A DNA stretch of 38,210 nt. It comes from Caldilineales bacterium (GTDB lineage: Bacteria; Chloroflexota; Anaerolineae; J102). The position numbers and the translations under genes are program-made. Of the stretch, positions 1 through 8,852 are shown one piece after another. Each line of letters starts with the position of its first letter. Position 1 is the stretch's first letter. The DNA is taken from contig JAGFJG010000101.1 of assembly GCA_024102915.1 (NCBI GenBank), positions 1 through 38,210 on the forward strand, read 5' to 3'. A model generated the notes under the pieces. That model searched no databases. It was not told the DNA's origin and saw only the letters and a list, made by a program, of their open reading frames with translations.

Positions 1-135
1 CCACTCCCACACAGCCTTGGCGACCCGCCGCCAATCACCCCTGGCGAAGAATGCCAATCGGCAGGGCTCGCTTCAAACGTCACCTATCTTCAGCCCATGC
101 AAAAATCTGAATCACACCCAACAGAAAACCTGTTG

Positions 136-164
136 TTGTCGCCATGGGCGAGGGCTGTTACAAT
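136..164 (+). promoter_or_regulatory. Possible sigma-70-like promoter for the TPR gene
   Basis: A TTGTCG hexamer (136-141) is followed after exactly 17 bases by TACAAT (159-164), about 45 bases ahead of the TTG start of the TPR protein. The two boxes match the -35/-10 consensus at 4/6 and 5/6. This rests on sequence match only. Confidence 0.4.
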
Positions 165-209
165 CAGCCGTTAGCTGCCAAACATTCTGGCGCATCTTGA
201 GCCAAAACT

Positions 210-1667
210 TTGAACGCTGAAACATTCACCACATACTGGCGCCGAACTCCTCGCCAGAAGCGCCTGTTATTTCTGGGCATACCAGTCATCGCTCTGCTCG
301 TTATTGCGGGGCTAATCCTGGTCTGGTTTGGTCTGTCTGGCATTCCATCGCCTCTTGGCGGTTCCCTGTTTGTGCCGGAACAACAGGGGGAATTCCTGGT
401 GGTGGTTGCGCCTTTCTTGAGAGACGATGGCGACCCCTCGCCGATTGGCGGCACCTTGGCGAACAACCTGCGACAACAACCCTCCGGCGACGCCCTCTAT
501 CGTGTCGAAACGCTGCCGCGAGCGCCGCGCGACATCGCTATTCCCGAAATCCTGGACAATTATTCACCCAGCATCCTGGTCACCGGGCGCTATGATGGCA
601 GCAATGTTGATGCCGTCGTCGAACTGGCGCCCGCCGCGCCGCCTCCGCCTCCCCTGGCCGCGGCGGAACAGGGGGGCGCCGTGCTGATCCCGGCCGCCAA
701 TCCGATCACCTATGAAGTTTATGCGCCGCAGGGTTTGCCAAATCCCCTGGACTATCTGCAATCCTGGATAATCGGCGAGAGTTTTTTCTGGAATGGCGAT
801 TATGATAAAGCCCTCGCCCCATTGCAGCGCGCCCGGCAGGCTCTGCCCCGGCAAACGCCGTTAGATCGCCGGGCGGATATGGATCGATTCGCCTCGGCCA
901 TCAACTGGCAACTCGGCTACATTGCCGGAGCGGCGCAGGGCAATTGGCAGGCAGCCCGCGACTATTTCGGCGAGGCATTGCGCCTGCAGCCCGACGACCC
1001 TGCCGCAGCAGTTGGTTATGCCGCCGCCCTCACACAGCTTGGCGATATCGAAGGCGCCAATAACATCCTGCGGGCGGCGCTCCGTTCCACCCCGGACGCC
1101 TGGCAATTGCATTTCGCATTGGCCGAAGTCGCCGCCCAGCAGGAACTGCCCGATGCCGCTATCGCGTCGTACGAAAACAGCATTCGCTTACTGAGCGGCA
1201 GCAGCGCTCCCGCCGACCAGGCTGCACTGGCCGACATCTACACCAGCCGGGGTTATTACCAGCTCAGTCATGGCGGCCCGGAAGGCGCACTGGCCGATTT
1301 TCAGCAGGCCGAAAGCCTGGGCCGCGGCGATGTTTATGTCTACAACAACATGGCCTGGGCAGCCTTTCGCACGGGCGACTTCGATACCGCCATACGCGCT
1401 GCCGCCGAAGCCCGGCGATTGGCGCCGGATCAGCCGGACATCGCTTTCAACGAGGCCTTGCTGCTGCTTGCCGCCAGCCAGATCGACGCCGCATATACGG
1501 CCTACGATGAAGCCGTCAACCTCACTCTGACCATCCCCGACGTGATCACACGCAGCACCTATTTTGGCATGGCCTACGCCGATTTGGCCGAATTGCTCGC
1601 TCAGCGCCCCGATCTGGAGTCCGACATCCGCCAGATCCAGGATTACATCGATGTCGCCAACGGCTAA
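210..1667 (+). CDS. Membrane-anchored tetratricopeptide-repeat protein
   Basis: A 485-residue protein with a short basic cytoplasmic head, one strongly hydrophobic helix at about residues 19-44 and a large domain presumably outside the membrane. From about residue 195 to the end it is built of tandem helical repeats with the TPR pattern of small residues and alternating aromatic/Ala positions; phrases such as YFGEALRLQPDDPAA and AAEARRLAPDQPDIAF mark the clearest units. Residues 45-190 contain a Pro/Ala-rich stretch (about 140-155) and no recognised catalytic motif. TPRs normally mediate protein-protein contacts, so a scaffold or assembly role in the envelope is likely, but the partner is unknown. 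The start is TTG; no good ATG precedes the transmembrane segment, and there is no strong Shine-Dalgarno. It lies upstream of the lipoprotein gene with its own gap, so co-transcription is uncertain. Confidence 0.85.
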   Translation: MNAETFTTYWRRTPRQKRLLFLGIPVIALLVIAGLILVWFGLSGIPSPLGGSLFVPEQQGEFLVVVAPFLRDDGDPSPIGGTLANNLRQQPSGDALYRVETLPRAPRDIAIPEILDNYSPSILVTGRYDGSNVDAVVELAPAAPPPPPLAAAEQGGAVLIPAANPITYEVYAPQGLPNPLDYLQSWIIGESFFWNGDYDKALAPLQRARQALPRQTPLDRRADMDRFASAINWQLGYIAGAAQGNWQAARDYFGEALRLQPDDPAAAVGYAAALTQLGDIEGANNILRAALRSTPDAWQLHFALAEVAAQQELPDAAIASYENSIRLLSGSSAPADQAALADIYTSRGYYQLSHGGPEGALADFQQAESLGRGDVYVYNNMAWAAFRTGDFDTAIRAAAEARRLAPDQPDIAFNEALLLLAASQIDAAYTAYDEAVNLTLTIPDVITRSTYFGMAYADLAELLAQRPDLESDIRQIQDYIDVANG

Positions 1668-1690
1668 CCGCATTTTCTTTCCTGTTGAAT

Positions 1691-1719
1691 CCGACAATCA
1701 CAGCAATTTGTGATATGCT
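1691..1719 (+). promoter_or_regulatory. Possible extended -10 promoter ahead of the lipoprotein gene
   Basis: TGATATGCT (1711-1719) fits an extended -10 element (TGN-TATGCT). CCGACA lies 17 bases upstream at the -35 position. The 180-base gap between the two genes otherwise shows nothing recognisable except the AGGAGG-type ribosome binding site just before 1850. Confidence 0.3.
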
Positions 1720-1849
1720 TGCCTGACATGCAAATCCCCCTGACTCCAAAGCCCTCTTGCACGATTCGTCATTCCCCCCAACCGGTGAGCGACATCTTGC
1801 CGCTCTAATCGCATAATTGGTAGAACGCCGTCATCTTTGAGGAGGCCTT

Positions 1850-4294
1850 ATGCTCAACCCCAAGCACATTTCCCCCGTGGCCTATCTGTTGCTCATCACC
1901 CTATTGATGCTGACTCTCGCGGCCTGCGGCGGCGAAACCGATGGTGAAATTGTTCCCGCCGATCTGAACGAGACCCCCGCCGTTTCTGTGGCCGAGACGA
2001 CCCCTCTTATAGAAGACCCTGCCTCAACCGAACCGACTTCCGCGCCAGCGCCGGTTGCTGGCGCGGTGCCCTATACTCTGCGCATGGAAGCCGAAGAGGT
2101 GGCACTGGACCCGGCCTGTCTTGAAACGAGTACGGGATTTGAACTGCGGAGCGCCCCCCTGCCGGACGCCGGGCTGGAACAGGGCATCGAATACAGTTTT
2201 TGCGCTGTCGGCGCTCCCGATGGCGCTGAGGTCGTCTTCACGCTCAGCAGTCCGAATGGTGGCGAGCAGGTCTTTCATTCGACCAGCATCGATGAAGGCG
2301 GAACAGGCGTCGCCGCCCTGGCGCTGCGCCTCACCGCTGCCGATAGCGCTGGCGACTATATCCTGACCGCTGACTATAATGGCGAATCGACGAGCCTTGC
2401 CTTACCGGTCATCGCAGCGACGAAGCCTTTTATCGCCCTAAGCCAGCAACTGGAAGATAATCCATCGCTTATTCGGGCCAGCGTTGGCGGGCTGCCGGCC
2501 AATGGCCTGGCGCGCTTTGCCCTTTATCGCCTGGACGCGGCTACGGATGCCGAAGGCGCTTATGCTGAAGGAACCTATCTGATCGCTACCACCTTGCAGG
2601 CCGATGATGTGGGCCGCGCAGATATCGAACTCGACGTCAGCGACCTGCCGGCCGGCCCTTACCTGATGCTGTTGGCGCCAGCAGAATTGAAACTCGACGA
2701 CCCGGCGATCCTGGACATGGTCGAGATGGATCGCCTCACGGTGACTGCGAACATCGCTCGCACGTCGGCGCCAGCAACAGCCGCAGGCGGTCCGGGCATC
2801 GCGCCGCAACCTGCTTCTGGCGAGGGCGAACTGCCCGAAAGTATTCGTGTGGATATTGCGGATGCATCGCTGCCGACCTGTGAGCTTGCCGCCGAACCCG
2901 CCTTGCAGCTTTGGCCGTCTGATGGCGAGATCGGTGATTGGTGGTATGGATGTGCGGTTGGGTTTGGTGGCGACCAGACTCTGAATCTGGTTGTGACGAT
3001 GGCCAATGATCGGCAGAGCGCCTGGGATCTGGACACCAACGCTTCGGGAGCGGCGTCCTTCCGCTGGTACAGCAGCCCGGATGAAGGCGTGGGTGAGTAT
3101 AACGTTGATGTCACTTCTGCGGGCGGGCAGAAGGCCAATCTATCCTGGGAGATCGATGGAGCCACCCGTCCTCATCTGCTCGTGTTCCCTCACGATGTCA
3201 GAACCGAGGTGGGCAGCGTTCTGAATCTCAGCGGCTTCCCGGCCGACGCAGAGATCGAAATGGGGTTGTATCGCCTGGATGAACAAGGCCAGGCGCTTCA
3301 GGTGAAACAATGGACTTCGGAAGTCAACGGCAACGGCGCATTGCAACAGCCATTCGAACAGTCCTTTGCCCTCGAAGATGGCGAATACGTCCTCGTCGCA
3401 CAGGGCGGCCCTTTGTTCGATTTCCCCGGAATCAATGTACCTGCCAGCGCCGTGGACTTCTTCGGATATAACACATTTCTCAGCGAACGTTATGACTCGT
3501 ACATGCTCAACCTGGGCCGATCCACCGGGCAACAGGCGGTTGTAGTCGCTACCCCCACTCCTGGTGCGACTGCCGAGGCCACAACGACCACCGATGAGAT
3601 TCCGCCCAAAGCCGTGACGCTGACCGAGGATGCCAGCGCCAAACCTACCTGCCCTGATGTTGCGAGCGATGGCTCGGCCGCCTGTGTACTCCCCGCCACC
3701 GTACCGCGCGGCACATTCGTCTACATCCCCATGATTGGCTACGATCCGGGTACGAAATTGCGCGTTTTTGTGACGCCGCCCGGCGGCGGGCGCGTGGAAT
3801 TGCCCGCAACCGCCGATGCCGAAGGTTACGCCGATGTGCATTGGTACGGCCTGAACGACGAAGCGTTGGGCGATTACAATGTCGCCATTCGTGGCGGCGG
3901 CAGTCCCATTGACGGCAAGTTCACGATCACGCAGCCAGCTCAACCCAGCGTCATTGCCCAACCTCGTTCACCCGATGCCGGAACCCCTGTCATTATCAGC
4001 GGCGCCGGATTCGAATCCGGAGAAAACCTGATCCTGGCCCGTTATCTCAGCCAGGGCGTCACGGATGGCGTCGTCAATTTCACGCTGGATAACAGCGAGC
4101 GCATCAAGGCTGGCGGCATTGGCGGCTTCCAGACCACCTATCGCACTGGTTCCGGGCAGGATGGCAATCTCTACCTGGTCAACGTTTATCGGCCCAGTTC
4201 CGCCGAGCCTGTCGCACAGGCCGTCTATCAGGTCGGTCAACCGCTTTACCTGCGCTATCCGTTCGGCTGGGCGGGCGATGCGCAAAGCGAATGA
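1850..4294 (+). CDS. Large surface lipoprotein with three repeated beta-rich modules
   Basis: An 814-residue predicted lipoprotein. The signal peptide ends in a lipobox LAAC with the acylated cysteine at position 26, followed by an acidic Thr/Pro/Ala-rich linker typical of surface-exposed lipoproteins. The rest divides into three similar modules (roughly residues 70-305, 340-545 and 600-810) separated by Pro/Thr/Ala linkers. Each has a first half ending in a GDY/GEYxV-like strand and a second half containing an ALYRLD / GLYRLD / ARYLSQ signature. The third module contains PVIISGAGFESGE, which resembles IPT/TIG-type immunoglobulin folds. No catalytic motif is seen, so adhesion, matrix or carbohydrate/protein binding is a guess. 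The ATG follows a GAGGAGG ribosome binding site at good distance. A stem-loop follows the stop, so it is probably transcribed alone. Confidence 0.85.
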   Translation: MLNPKHISPVAYLLLITLLMLTLAACGGETDGEIVPADLNETPAVSVAETTPLIEDPASTEPTSAPAPVAGAVPYTLRMEAEEVALDPACLETSTGFELRSAPLPDAGLEQGIEYSFCAVGAPDGAEVVFTLSSPNGGEQVFHSTSIDEGGTGVAALALRLTAADSAGDYILTADYNGESTSLALPVIAATKPFIALSQQLEDNPSLIRASVGGLPANGLARFALYRLDAATDAEGAYAEGTYLIATTLQADDVGRADIELDVSDLPAGPYLMLLAPAELKLDDPAILDMVEMDRLTVTANIARTSAPATAAGGPGIAPQPASGEGELPESIRVDIADASLPTCELAAEPALQLWPSDGEIGDWWYGCAVGFGGDQTLNLVVTMANDRQSAWDLDTNASGAASFRWYSSPDEGVGEYNVDVTSAGGQKANLSWEIDGATRPHLLVFPHDVRTEVGSVLNLSGFPADAEIEMGLYRLDEQGQALQVKQWTSEVNGNGALQQPFEQSFALEDGEYVLVAQGGPLFDFPGINVPASAVDFFGYNTFLSERYDSYMLNLGRSTGQQAVVVATPTPGATAEATTTTDEIPPKAVTLTEDASAKPTCPDVASDGSAACVLPATVPRGTFVYIPMIGYDPGTKLRVFVTPPGGGRVELPATADAEGYADVHWYGLNDEALGDYNVAIRGGGSPIDGKFTITQPAQPSVIAQPRSPDAGTPVIISGAGFESGENLILARYLSQGVTDGVVNFTLDNSERIKAGGIGGFQTTYRTGSGQDGNLYLVNVYRPSSAEPVAQAVYQVGQPLYLRYPFGWAGDAQSE

Positions 4295-4341
4295 CCCAAA
4301 CCAGCCAGGCTGACAACAGCTCTCACAAGTAACTGACTCTG

Positions 4342-4372
4342 CGCCGGTTTTGGGTTCAACCTGAAACCGGCG
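4342..4372 (+). terminator. Stem-loop after the lipoprotein gene
   Basis: A perfect 9-bp inverted repeat, CGCCGGTTT (4342-4350) with AAACCGGCG (4364-4372), has a 13-base loop that contains its own small GGTT/AACC pairing. It lies 47 bases after the stop and just before nadC. A T-rich but imperfect tail (TTCCTTAT) follows. It probably separates the lipoprotein from the NAD operon. Confidence 0.5.
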
Positions 4373-4398
4373 TTCCTTATCTTTGCGAACGATACACC

Positions 4399-5259
4399 AT
4401 GAACGACTGGCCGCTATCCCCCGAACAAACTTTTGAAGTCGATGACATCATCCTACGGGCATTGTTCGAAGATATCGGCGATGGCGATGTGACATCACTG
4501 CACACGATCCCGGACGACGCCGTGCACGAAGGCCATTTTCTGGCGAAGGCGGAAGGCATTGTGGCCGGGCTGGCTGTGGCCGAGCGCGTGTTCTCGCACC
4601 TCGACGATGACTGTCGTTTTCGCTATCTGGCTGCCGACGGAGACAGGGTGAAGCCGGGGGAATGGTTGGCGGAGATGCGTGGATCGGGGCGGGCTATTCT
4701 CAGCGGCGAACGGCTGGCCCTGAACCTGATGCAACGGATGTCGGGTATTGCCACCGCCACGCGCCGGCTGGTCGATGCGGTGGCGGGAACAAAGGCGATC
4801 ATTCTAGACACGCGCAAGACTGCTCCGAATCTGCGCGCCCTCGATAAATGGGCTGTGCGCCTGGGCGGCGGCCAGAACCATCGCTGGGGGCTGTATGACA
4901 TGGCGCTGATCAAAGATAATCACATCGCGGCGGTGGGCGGGATCACGGCGGCGGTGGAGCGAGTGCGGGCGGGCGATGCCCGCGGACGGGCGATCGAGGT
5001 CGAGGTCACTGACCTGGCCGGGCTACAGGAAGCCTTGCAACTGTCCGTTGACCGCATTATGCTGGATAATATGAGCCTGGATGAGATGCGCGCGGCTGTG
5101 GCGCTGACGGCCGAACGAGTCCCGCTGGAGGCTTCCGGCAATGTCTCGCTCGCCACCGTGGCCGATATCGCGGCGACCGGCGTCGATTTCATTTCGTCCG
5201 GGGCGCTGACACATTCGGTCATCGCCCTTGACATCAGTCTGGAACTGCACCCGGACTGA
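4399..5259 (+). CDS. nadC: Nicotinate-nucleotide pyrophosphorylase (carboxylating), quinolinate phosphoribosyltransferase
   Basis: This cytoplasmic enzyme converts quinolinate and PRPP to nicotinate mononucleotide, CO2 and pyrophosphate, the last step of de novo NAD synthesis before the shared branch. At 286 residues it has the normal family length. The hallmark segment around residues 137-175 is present, with DTRKTAPNLR, KWAVRLGGGQNHR and ALIKDNH supplying the Arg/Lys/His ligands for quinolinate and PRPP. Glu-containing IEVEVTD and the C-terminal EASGNVSL and GVDFISSGALTHS segments match the barrel core. It is first in a nadC-nadA-nadB operon. Its TGA shares one base with the ATG of nadA, which suggests translational coupling. 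Confidence 0.96.
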   Translation: MNDWPLSPEQTFEVDDIILRALFEDIGDGDVTSLHTIPDDAVHEGHFLAKAEGIVAGLAVAERVFSHLDDDCRFRYLAADGDRVKPGEWLAEMRGSGRAILSGERLALNLMQRMSGIATATRRLVDAVAGTKAIILDTRKTAPNLRALDKWAVRLGGGQNHRWGLYDMALIKDNHIAAVGGITAAVERVRAGDARGRAIEVEVTDLAGLQEALQLSVDRIMLDNMSLDEMRAAVALTAERVPLEASGNVSLATVADIAATGVDFISSGALTHSVIALDISLELHPD

Positions 5260-6389
5260 TGGCTCCACCCAACCCAATTTCCAGCAACCATCATTCACCC
5301 AAAAGAACAATGCCTGTTAAAACCCTGACCACCCATGACCACACCCAAATGAGTGTGGACGAAATCTTCGCCGACCTCAAAGCGAGGATGGGCGCTATCT
5401 CGCCTGATTTCGAGCTGCAATACAAGGCCGAACTCGCGTACGAGATCAACCAGCTCAAGGTTGAACGCAATGCCGTCATCCTGGGCCACAATTACATGGA
5501 ACCGGCCCTGTTCCACACCATCCCCGATTTTGTGGGCGATTCGTTGGACCTGAGCCGCAAAGCCGCCCGCACCGACAAGGACGTGATCGTCTTTTGCGGC
5601 GTGCGCTTCATGGCCGAGACCGCCAAAATCCTCAACCCAACCCGCACGGTTTTACTGCCGTCGGAGAAAGCAGGCTGCTCGTTGGCCGCCAGCATTACTG
5701 CCGAGGATGTGCGGGCGCTAAAGGAACGTTTCCCCGGCGTGCCCGTGGTGACTTATGTCAACACCTATGCCGACGTCAAAGCGGAAAGCGATATTTGCTG
5801 CACATCCAGCAACGCCGCCGCGGTCGTCGAATCGCTCGGCACGGATACGGTCATTTTCCTGCCGGACGAATATCTGGCCGGGAATGTGGCGCGAGATACT
5901 GGCAAGCACATCATTTATCCGGTGAAGCTGCCCAACGGCTCGCTGCTGGCCGACACCTCGGTCGATTATCAGATGATCGGCTGGCAGGGGCGCTGCGAGG
6001 TGCATGAGAAATTCAATGTGCTGGATATCGAGGCCGTGCGGGCGCAATATCCCGACGTGGTGGTGCTCGCCCACCCGGAGTGCAGCCCCGAAGTCGTGGA
6101 GGCTTCCGATTTTTCCGGCAGCACGAACGCCATGATCCGCTATGTGGAGGAGATGCAGGCGCCGCATTACCTGCTGTTGACCGAATGCTCGATGGGCGAC
6201 AACATCGCCGCCGCCAACCCGGACAAAGAGATGTTGCGCCTATGCACGGTACGCTGCCCGCACATGAACCAGATCACCCTGGAGATGACCCGCGATTCCC
6301 TGCTTTATAACCAATATGTGATCGAGGTGCCGGAAGAAATTCGTGTACGCGCTTACGGTGCGGTTGAACGCATGTTGGCGATCGGTTGA
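5259..6389 (+). CDS. nadA: Quinolinate synthase
   Basis: This [4Fe-4S] enzyme condenses iminoaspartate (made by NadB) with dihydroxyacetone phosphate to give quinolinate. The conserved cluster cysteines appear in AGCSLAA and in the C-terminal LLTECSMGD. A further CTVRCPHM motif is present, as are the substrate-binding signatures AVILGHNYMEP, HPECSPEV and SGSTNAMI. The 376 residues include a poorly conserved N-terminal extension of about 40. The ATG at 5259 overlaps the nadC stop by one base, but translation could begin at the Met codon at 5311. The gene ends three bases before nadB. It is one of the most confidently assigned genes in the window. Confidence 0.96.
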   Translation: MAPPNPISSNHHSPKRTMPVKTLTTHDHTQMSVDEIFADLKARMGAISPDFELQYKAELAYEINQLKVERNAVILGHNYMEPALFHTIPDFVGDSLDLSRKAARTDKDVIVFCGVRFMAETAKILNPTRTVLLPSEKAGCSLAASITAEDVRALKERFPGVPVVTYVNTYADVKAESDICCTSSNAAAVVESLGTDTVIFLPDEYLAGNVARDTGKHIIYPVKLPNGSLLADTSVDYQMIGWQGRCEVHEKFNVLDIEAVRAQYPDVVVLAHPECSPEVVEASDFSGSTNAMIRYVEEMQAPHYLLLTECSMGDNIAAANPDKEMLRLCTVRCPHMNQITLEMTRDSLLYNQYVIEVPEEIRVRAYGAVERMLAIG

Positions 6390-6392
6390 GCC

Positions 6393-7961
6393 ATGTCTGA
6401 CCTGATCGAAACCGAAGCGCTCATCCTGGGCAGCGGCATCGCCGGTTGCACCGCGGCGCTGCGTCTGGCCGATGCCGGGATTACGGTGACAATGGTCACC
6501 CGTGCTGAGACGCCTTGGGAAACGAACACCTATTACGCCCAGGGCGGCATCATTTTCCGCGGCATCGAGGATTCCCCGCAGGCGCTGGTGGAGGACATCA
6601 TGCGGGCCGGGGCGGGGCTATGCAATCCCAAGGCCGTGACCATTCTGGCGGAAGAAGGGCCGGTCTACCTGAAGCAGATGCTATTGGAACGCGCGCCCGT
6701 GGATTTCGACCGGGACGAGCAGGGCGATCTTTCGTTGGCGCTGGAAGGGGGTCATTCGCAGCCGCGCATCATTCACGTGGCCGACGCCACGGGCAAAGCG
6801 ATCGAACTGGCCCTGATCGAAGCGGTGTCGGCGCACCCATCGATCGAATTACTGACCGGGTACACGGCCGTCGATCTGCTCACCCCCTCGCACCACTCGC
6901 TCAACCGCCTGGCTATTTACGAACGCCGCTCTTGCGTCGGCGCGTATTTGTTGGAACAGGAAAGCGGCCAGGTGATCCGCTGCGTCGCCAGGGAGACAAT
7001 CCTGGCCACAGGTGGTCTTGGCCAGATTTTCCTACGCACCAGCAATCCGCCCGGATCACGCGGGGATGGCATGGCAATGGCATATCGCGCCGGAGCCAGA
7101 GTCATCAACATGGAATTCGTGCAATTCCACCCCACCACCTTCCACCAGATCAATGCCCCGAATTTCCTGATCTCGGAAGCCGTGCGCGGCGCGGGCGCTC
7201 GTCTTGTGAACGCTGATGGCGCGCCCTTCATGGATCGGTATGCGCCGCAATGGAAGGATCTGGCTCCGCGCGATGTAGTGGCGCGCAGCATCCACCAGGA
7301 GATGTTGACCAAGGGTCTGGATAATGTCTATCTCGACCTGCATAGCTACATCCCCCGCGAAACCATCCTCGACCACTTCCCCACGATTTACGAAAGCTGT
7401 CTGAGTTTCGGGGTCGATATCACAAAGGAGCTGGTCCCGGTGGTGCCCGCAGCGCATTATGCCTGCGGCGGGCTGTGGGTGGACGAATGGGGACGCAGCA
7501 CCATGCAGCATCTCTACGCCATTGGCGAAGTTTCGTGCACCGGAGTGCATGGCGCCAATCGCCTGGCCAGCACATCGCTGTTGGAAGGCCTGGTGTGGGG
7601 CAATCGGGCGGCAGACTTTATCATCGCCCATATCCCGGCGAAGCCAACCATCACCGTGGACGATATTCCGCCCTGGCGAGACGAAGGCGCATTCACGCCC
7701 GACCCGGCCCTGATCCTGCAGGACATGAGTTCCATCAAGCACATCATGTGGAATTATGTGGGATTGGTGCGGAATAACTGGCGCCTGGCGCGGGCATTGA
7801 GCGAGCTGCAACACCTGGAAGGCGAAATCGAAGCCTTCTATCAGCGCAGCCAGCTCACCGACGGCCTGATCGGGTTGCGCAATGCCGCTCGTACGGCGAT
7901 CATCGTCGCCCGCTCAGCCTGGGCCAACAAGACCAGCATGGGCGCTCACTATCGCGAATAG
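6393..7961 (+). CDS. nadB: L-aspartate oxidase
   Basis: A flavoprotein that oxidises L-aspartate to iminoaspartate for NadA, the first step of the aspartate route to NAD. The N-terminus carries an FAD-binding Rossmann signature (ILGSGIAGCTAALRLADAG, about residues 10-28). Typical NadB/succinate dehydrogenase flavoprotein segments follow: YYAQGGI, GGHSQPRIIH, ILATGGLGQ, EFVQFHPT, LISEAVRGAGA, and the C-terminal GANRLASTSLLEGLVWG. Length (522) fits the family. It starts three bases after nadA. The next gene begins 17 bases after its stop, so the metallopeptidase may be co-transcribed. Confidence 0.96.
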   Translation: MSDLIETEALILGSGIAGCTAALRLADAGITVTMVTRAETPWETNTYYAQGGIIFRGIEDSPQALVEDIMRAGAGLCNPKAVTILAEEGPVYLKQMLLERAPVDFDRDEQGDLSLALEGGHSQPRIIHVADATGKAIELALIEAVSAHPSIELLTGYTAVDLLTPSHHSLNRLAIYERRSCVGAYLLEQESGQVIRCVARETILATGGLGQIFLRTSNPPGSRGDGMAMAYRAGARVINMEFVQFHPTTFHQINAPNFLISEAVRGAGARLVNADGAPFMDRYAPQWKDLAPRDVVARSIHQEMLTKGLDNVYLDLHSYIPRETILDHFPTIYESCLSFGVDITKELVPVVPAAHYACGGLWVDEWGRSTMQHLYAIGEVSCTGVHGANRLASTSLLEGLVWGNRAADFIIAHIPAKPTITVDDIPPWRDEGAFTPDPALILQDMSSIKHIMWNYVGLVRNNWRLARALSELQHLEGEIEAFYQRSQLTDGLIGLRNAARTAIIVARSAWANKTSMGAHYRE

Positions 7962-7978
7962 GCGACAACCGGGATACC

Positions 7979-8359
7979 ATGCAGACGCCTGTGCGCAGCC
8001 TGGATGAGTTTGAAGAATTGGTGGCTGAAGCGTTGGAGCTTCTGCCCGCCGAGATCGTGGCGATGATGGAAAATGTGGCGGTGACCGTCGCGTACCGCCC
8101 CAGCCCGGCTCAGGCTCAGTCTGTAAACCTGGGGCCGCGCGGCGCGCTATACGGATTGTACGAGGGCGTGCCGCTCACACAACGCACCACAAACTATGGC
8201 ATGATCACCCCGGATCGGATCACGATTTTCATGTACCCGATGGTCTACTACCACCCCACGCCGGAAGCGATCAAAGACCAGGTACGCCGTACAGTCCTAC
8301 ACGAGATCGGCCACCATTTCGGCATGGGGGAAGAACAGCTGCGCAGGCTAGGATATTGA
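7979..8359 (+). CDS. Small zincin-like metallopeptidase family protein
   Basis: A 126-residue cytoplasmic protein of the metallopeptidase family often called zincin-like (Pfam PF06262 type). The signature HEIGHHFGMGEEQLRRLGY occupies residues 108-126. It contains the HExxH zinc motif followed by His and a downstream Glu, and the family normally ends close to this point. The N-terminal acidic helix and the central GLYEGVPL segment also fit. The family's substrates are not well established, so proteolytic activity is inferred from the motif. It follows nadB by 17 bases and is probably part of the same transcript. An inverted repeat lies just after it. Confidence 0.85.
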   Translation: MQTPVRSLDEFEELVAEALELLPAEIVAMMENVAVTVAYRPSPAQAQSVNLGPRGALYGLYEGVPLTQRTTNYGMITPDRITIFMYPMVYYHPTPEAIKDQVRRTVLHEIGHHFGMGEEQLRRLGY

Positions 8360-8368
8360 GTGACTGTT

Positions 8369-8398
8369 GTGACTGTCATTTGCGCAGGTGACAGTCAC
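8369..8398. repeat. Perfect 10-bp palindrome with an extra direct half-copy
   Basis: GTGACTGTCA (8369-8378) and TGACAGTCAC (8389-8398) form a perfect hairpin with a 10-base loop. A further copy of GTGACTGT lies at 8360-8367, immediately after the metallopeptidase stop, giving three related half-sites in 39 bases. No U-tract follows, so it may be a dispersed palindromic repeat or protein site rather than a terminator. Confidence 0.6.
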
Positions 8399-8421
8399 CC
8401 TAACAATTAGAGGATAGTGTT

Positions 8422-8841
8422 ATGCCCATCAATGTCATTCATGGTCGCATCGCCACAGCCGCCCTCCTATTCATGTTGGCGGCTGGCGTGTGGGGATTGT
8501 GGCGCTGGCGCAAAAACCAGCCCATGGACCAGAATTATTTCGGCGTATTGATCGTTGGCGAATTGCTGCTCATCGTGCAGATGCTCATTGGCGTTTACAT
8601 GTGGCTGGCTCTCGGCCTGGGCAGCGAGATGGCTCGCCCCGGCATCCACATTCTCTACGGAATTGTCACAGCCCTGACCCTGCCCGCGGTCTACGCCTTC
8701 ACCCAGGGCCGCACCGACACGGTAAAAGAACAAGCGCTCTATGCGGCCGTTTGCCTATTTCTGGCGGCGATGGTCTGGCGTTCGGGCGTGACTGCAGCGC
8801 TGCTGGCCCCAGCCATGCTATTGCTGCCGTTTCCCCGCTAA
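8422..8841 (+). CDS. Four-helix membrane protein of unknown function
   Basis: A 139-residue, very hydrophobic protein with four predicted transmembrane helices at about residues 8-27, 41-64, 74-93 and 104-135. I do not recognise a named family. Two histidines lie in or next to helices: His7 in the N-terminal NVIHGRIA and His76 in GIHILYGIVT at the head of helix 3. That pattern would fit haem b ligation in small cytochrome-like proteins but is only suggestive. The ATG is preceded by AGAGGATAG, a plausible ribosome binding site. The gene ends 11 bases from the end of the convergent VanW gene and may belong to the NAD-operon transcript. Confidence 0.75.
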   Translation: MPINVIHGRIATAALLFMLAAGVWGLWRWRKNQPMDQNYFGVLIVGELLLIVQMLIGVYMWLALGLGSEMARPGIHILYGIVTALTLPAVYAFTQGRTDTVKEQALYAAVCLFLAAMVWRSGVTAALLAPAMLLLPFPR

Positions 8842-8852
8842 ACCGCAAAAAG

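Noticed and set aside
1..209. End of an upstream gene at the left edge
   Set aside because: None of the frames entering from the edge shows convincing coding character; only a promoter candidate is supported.
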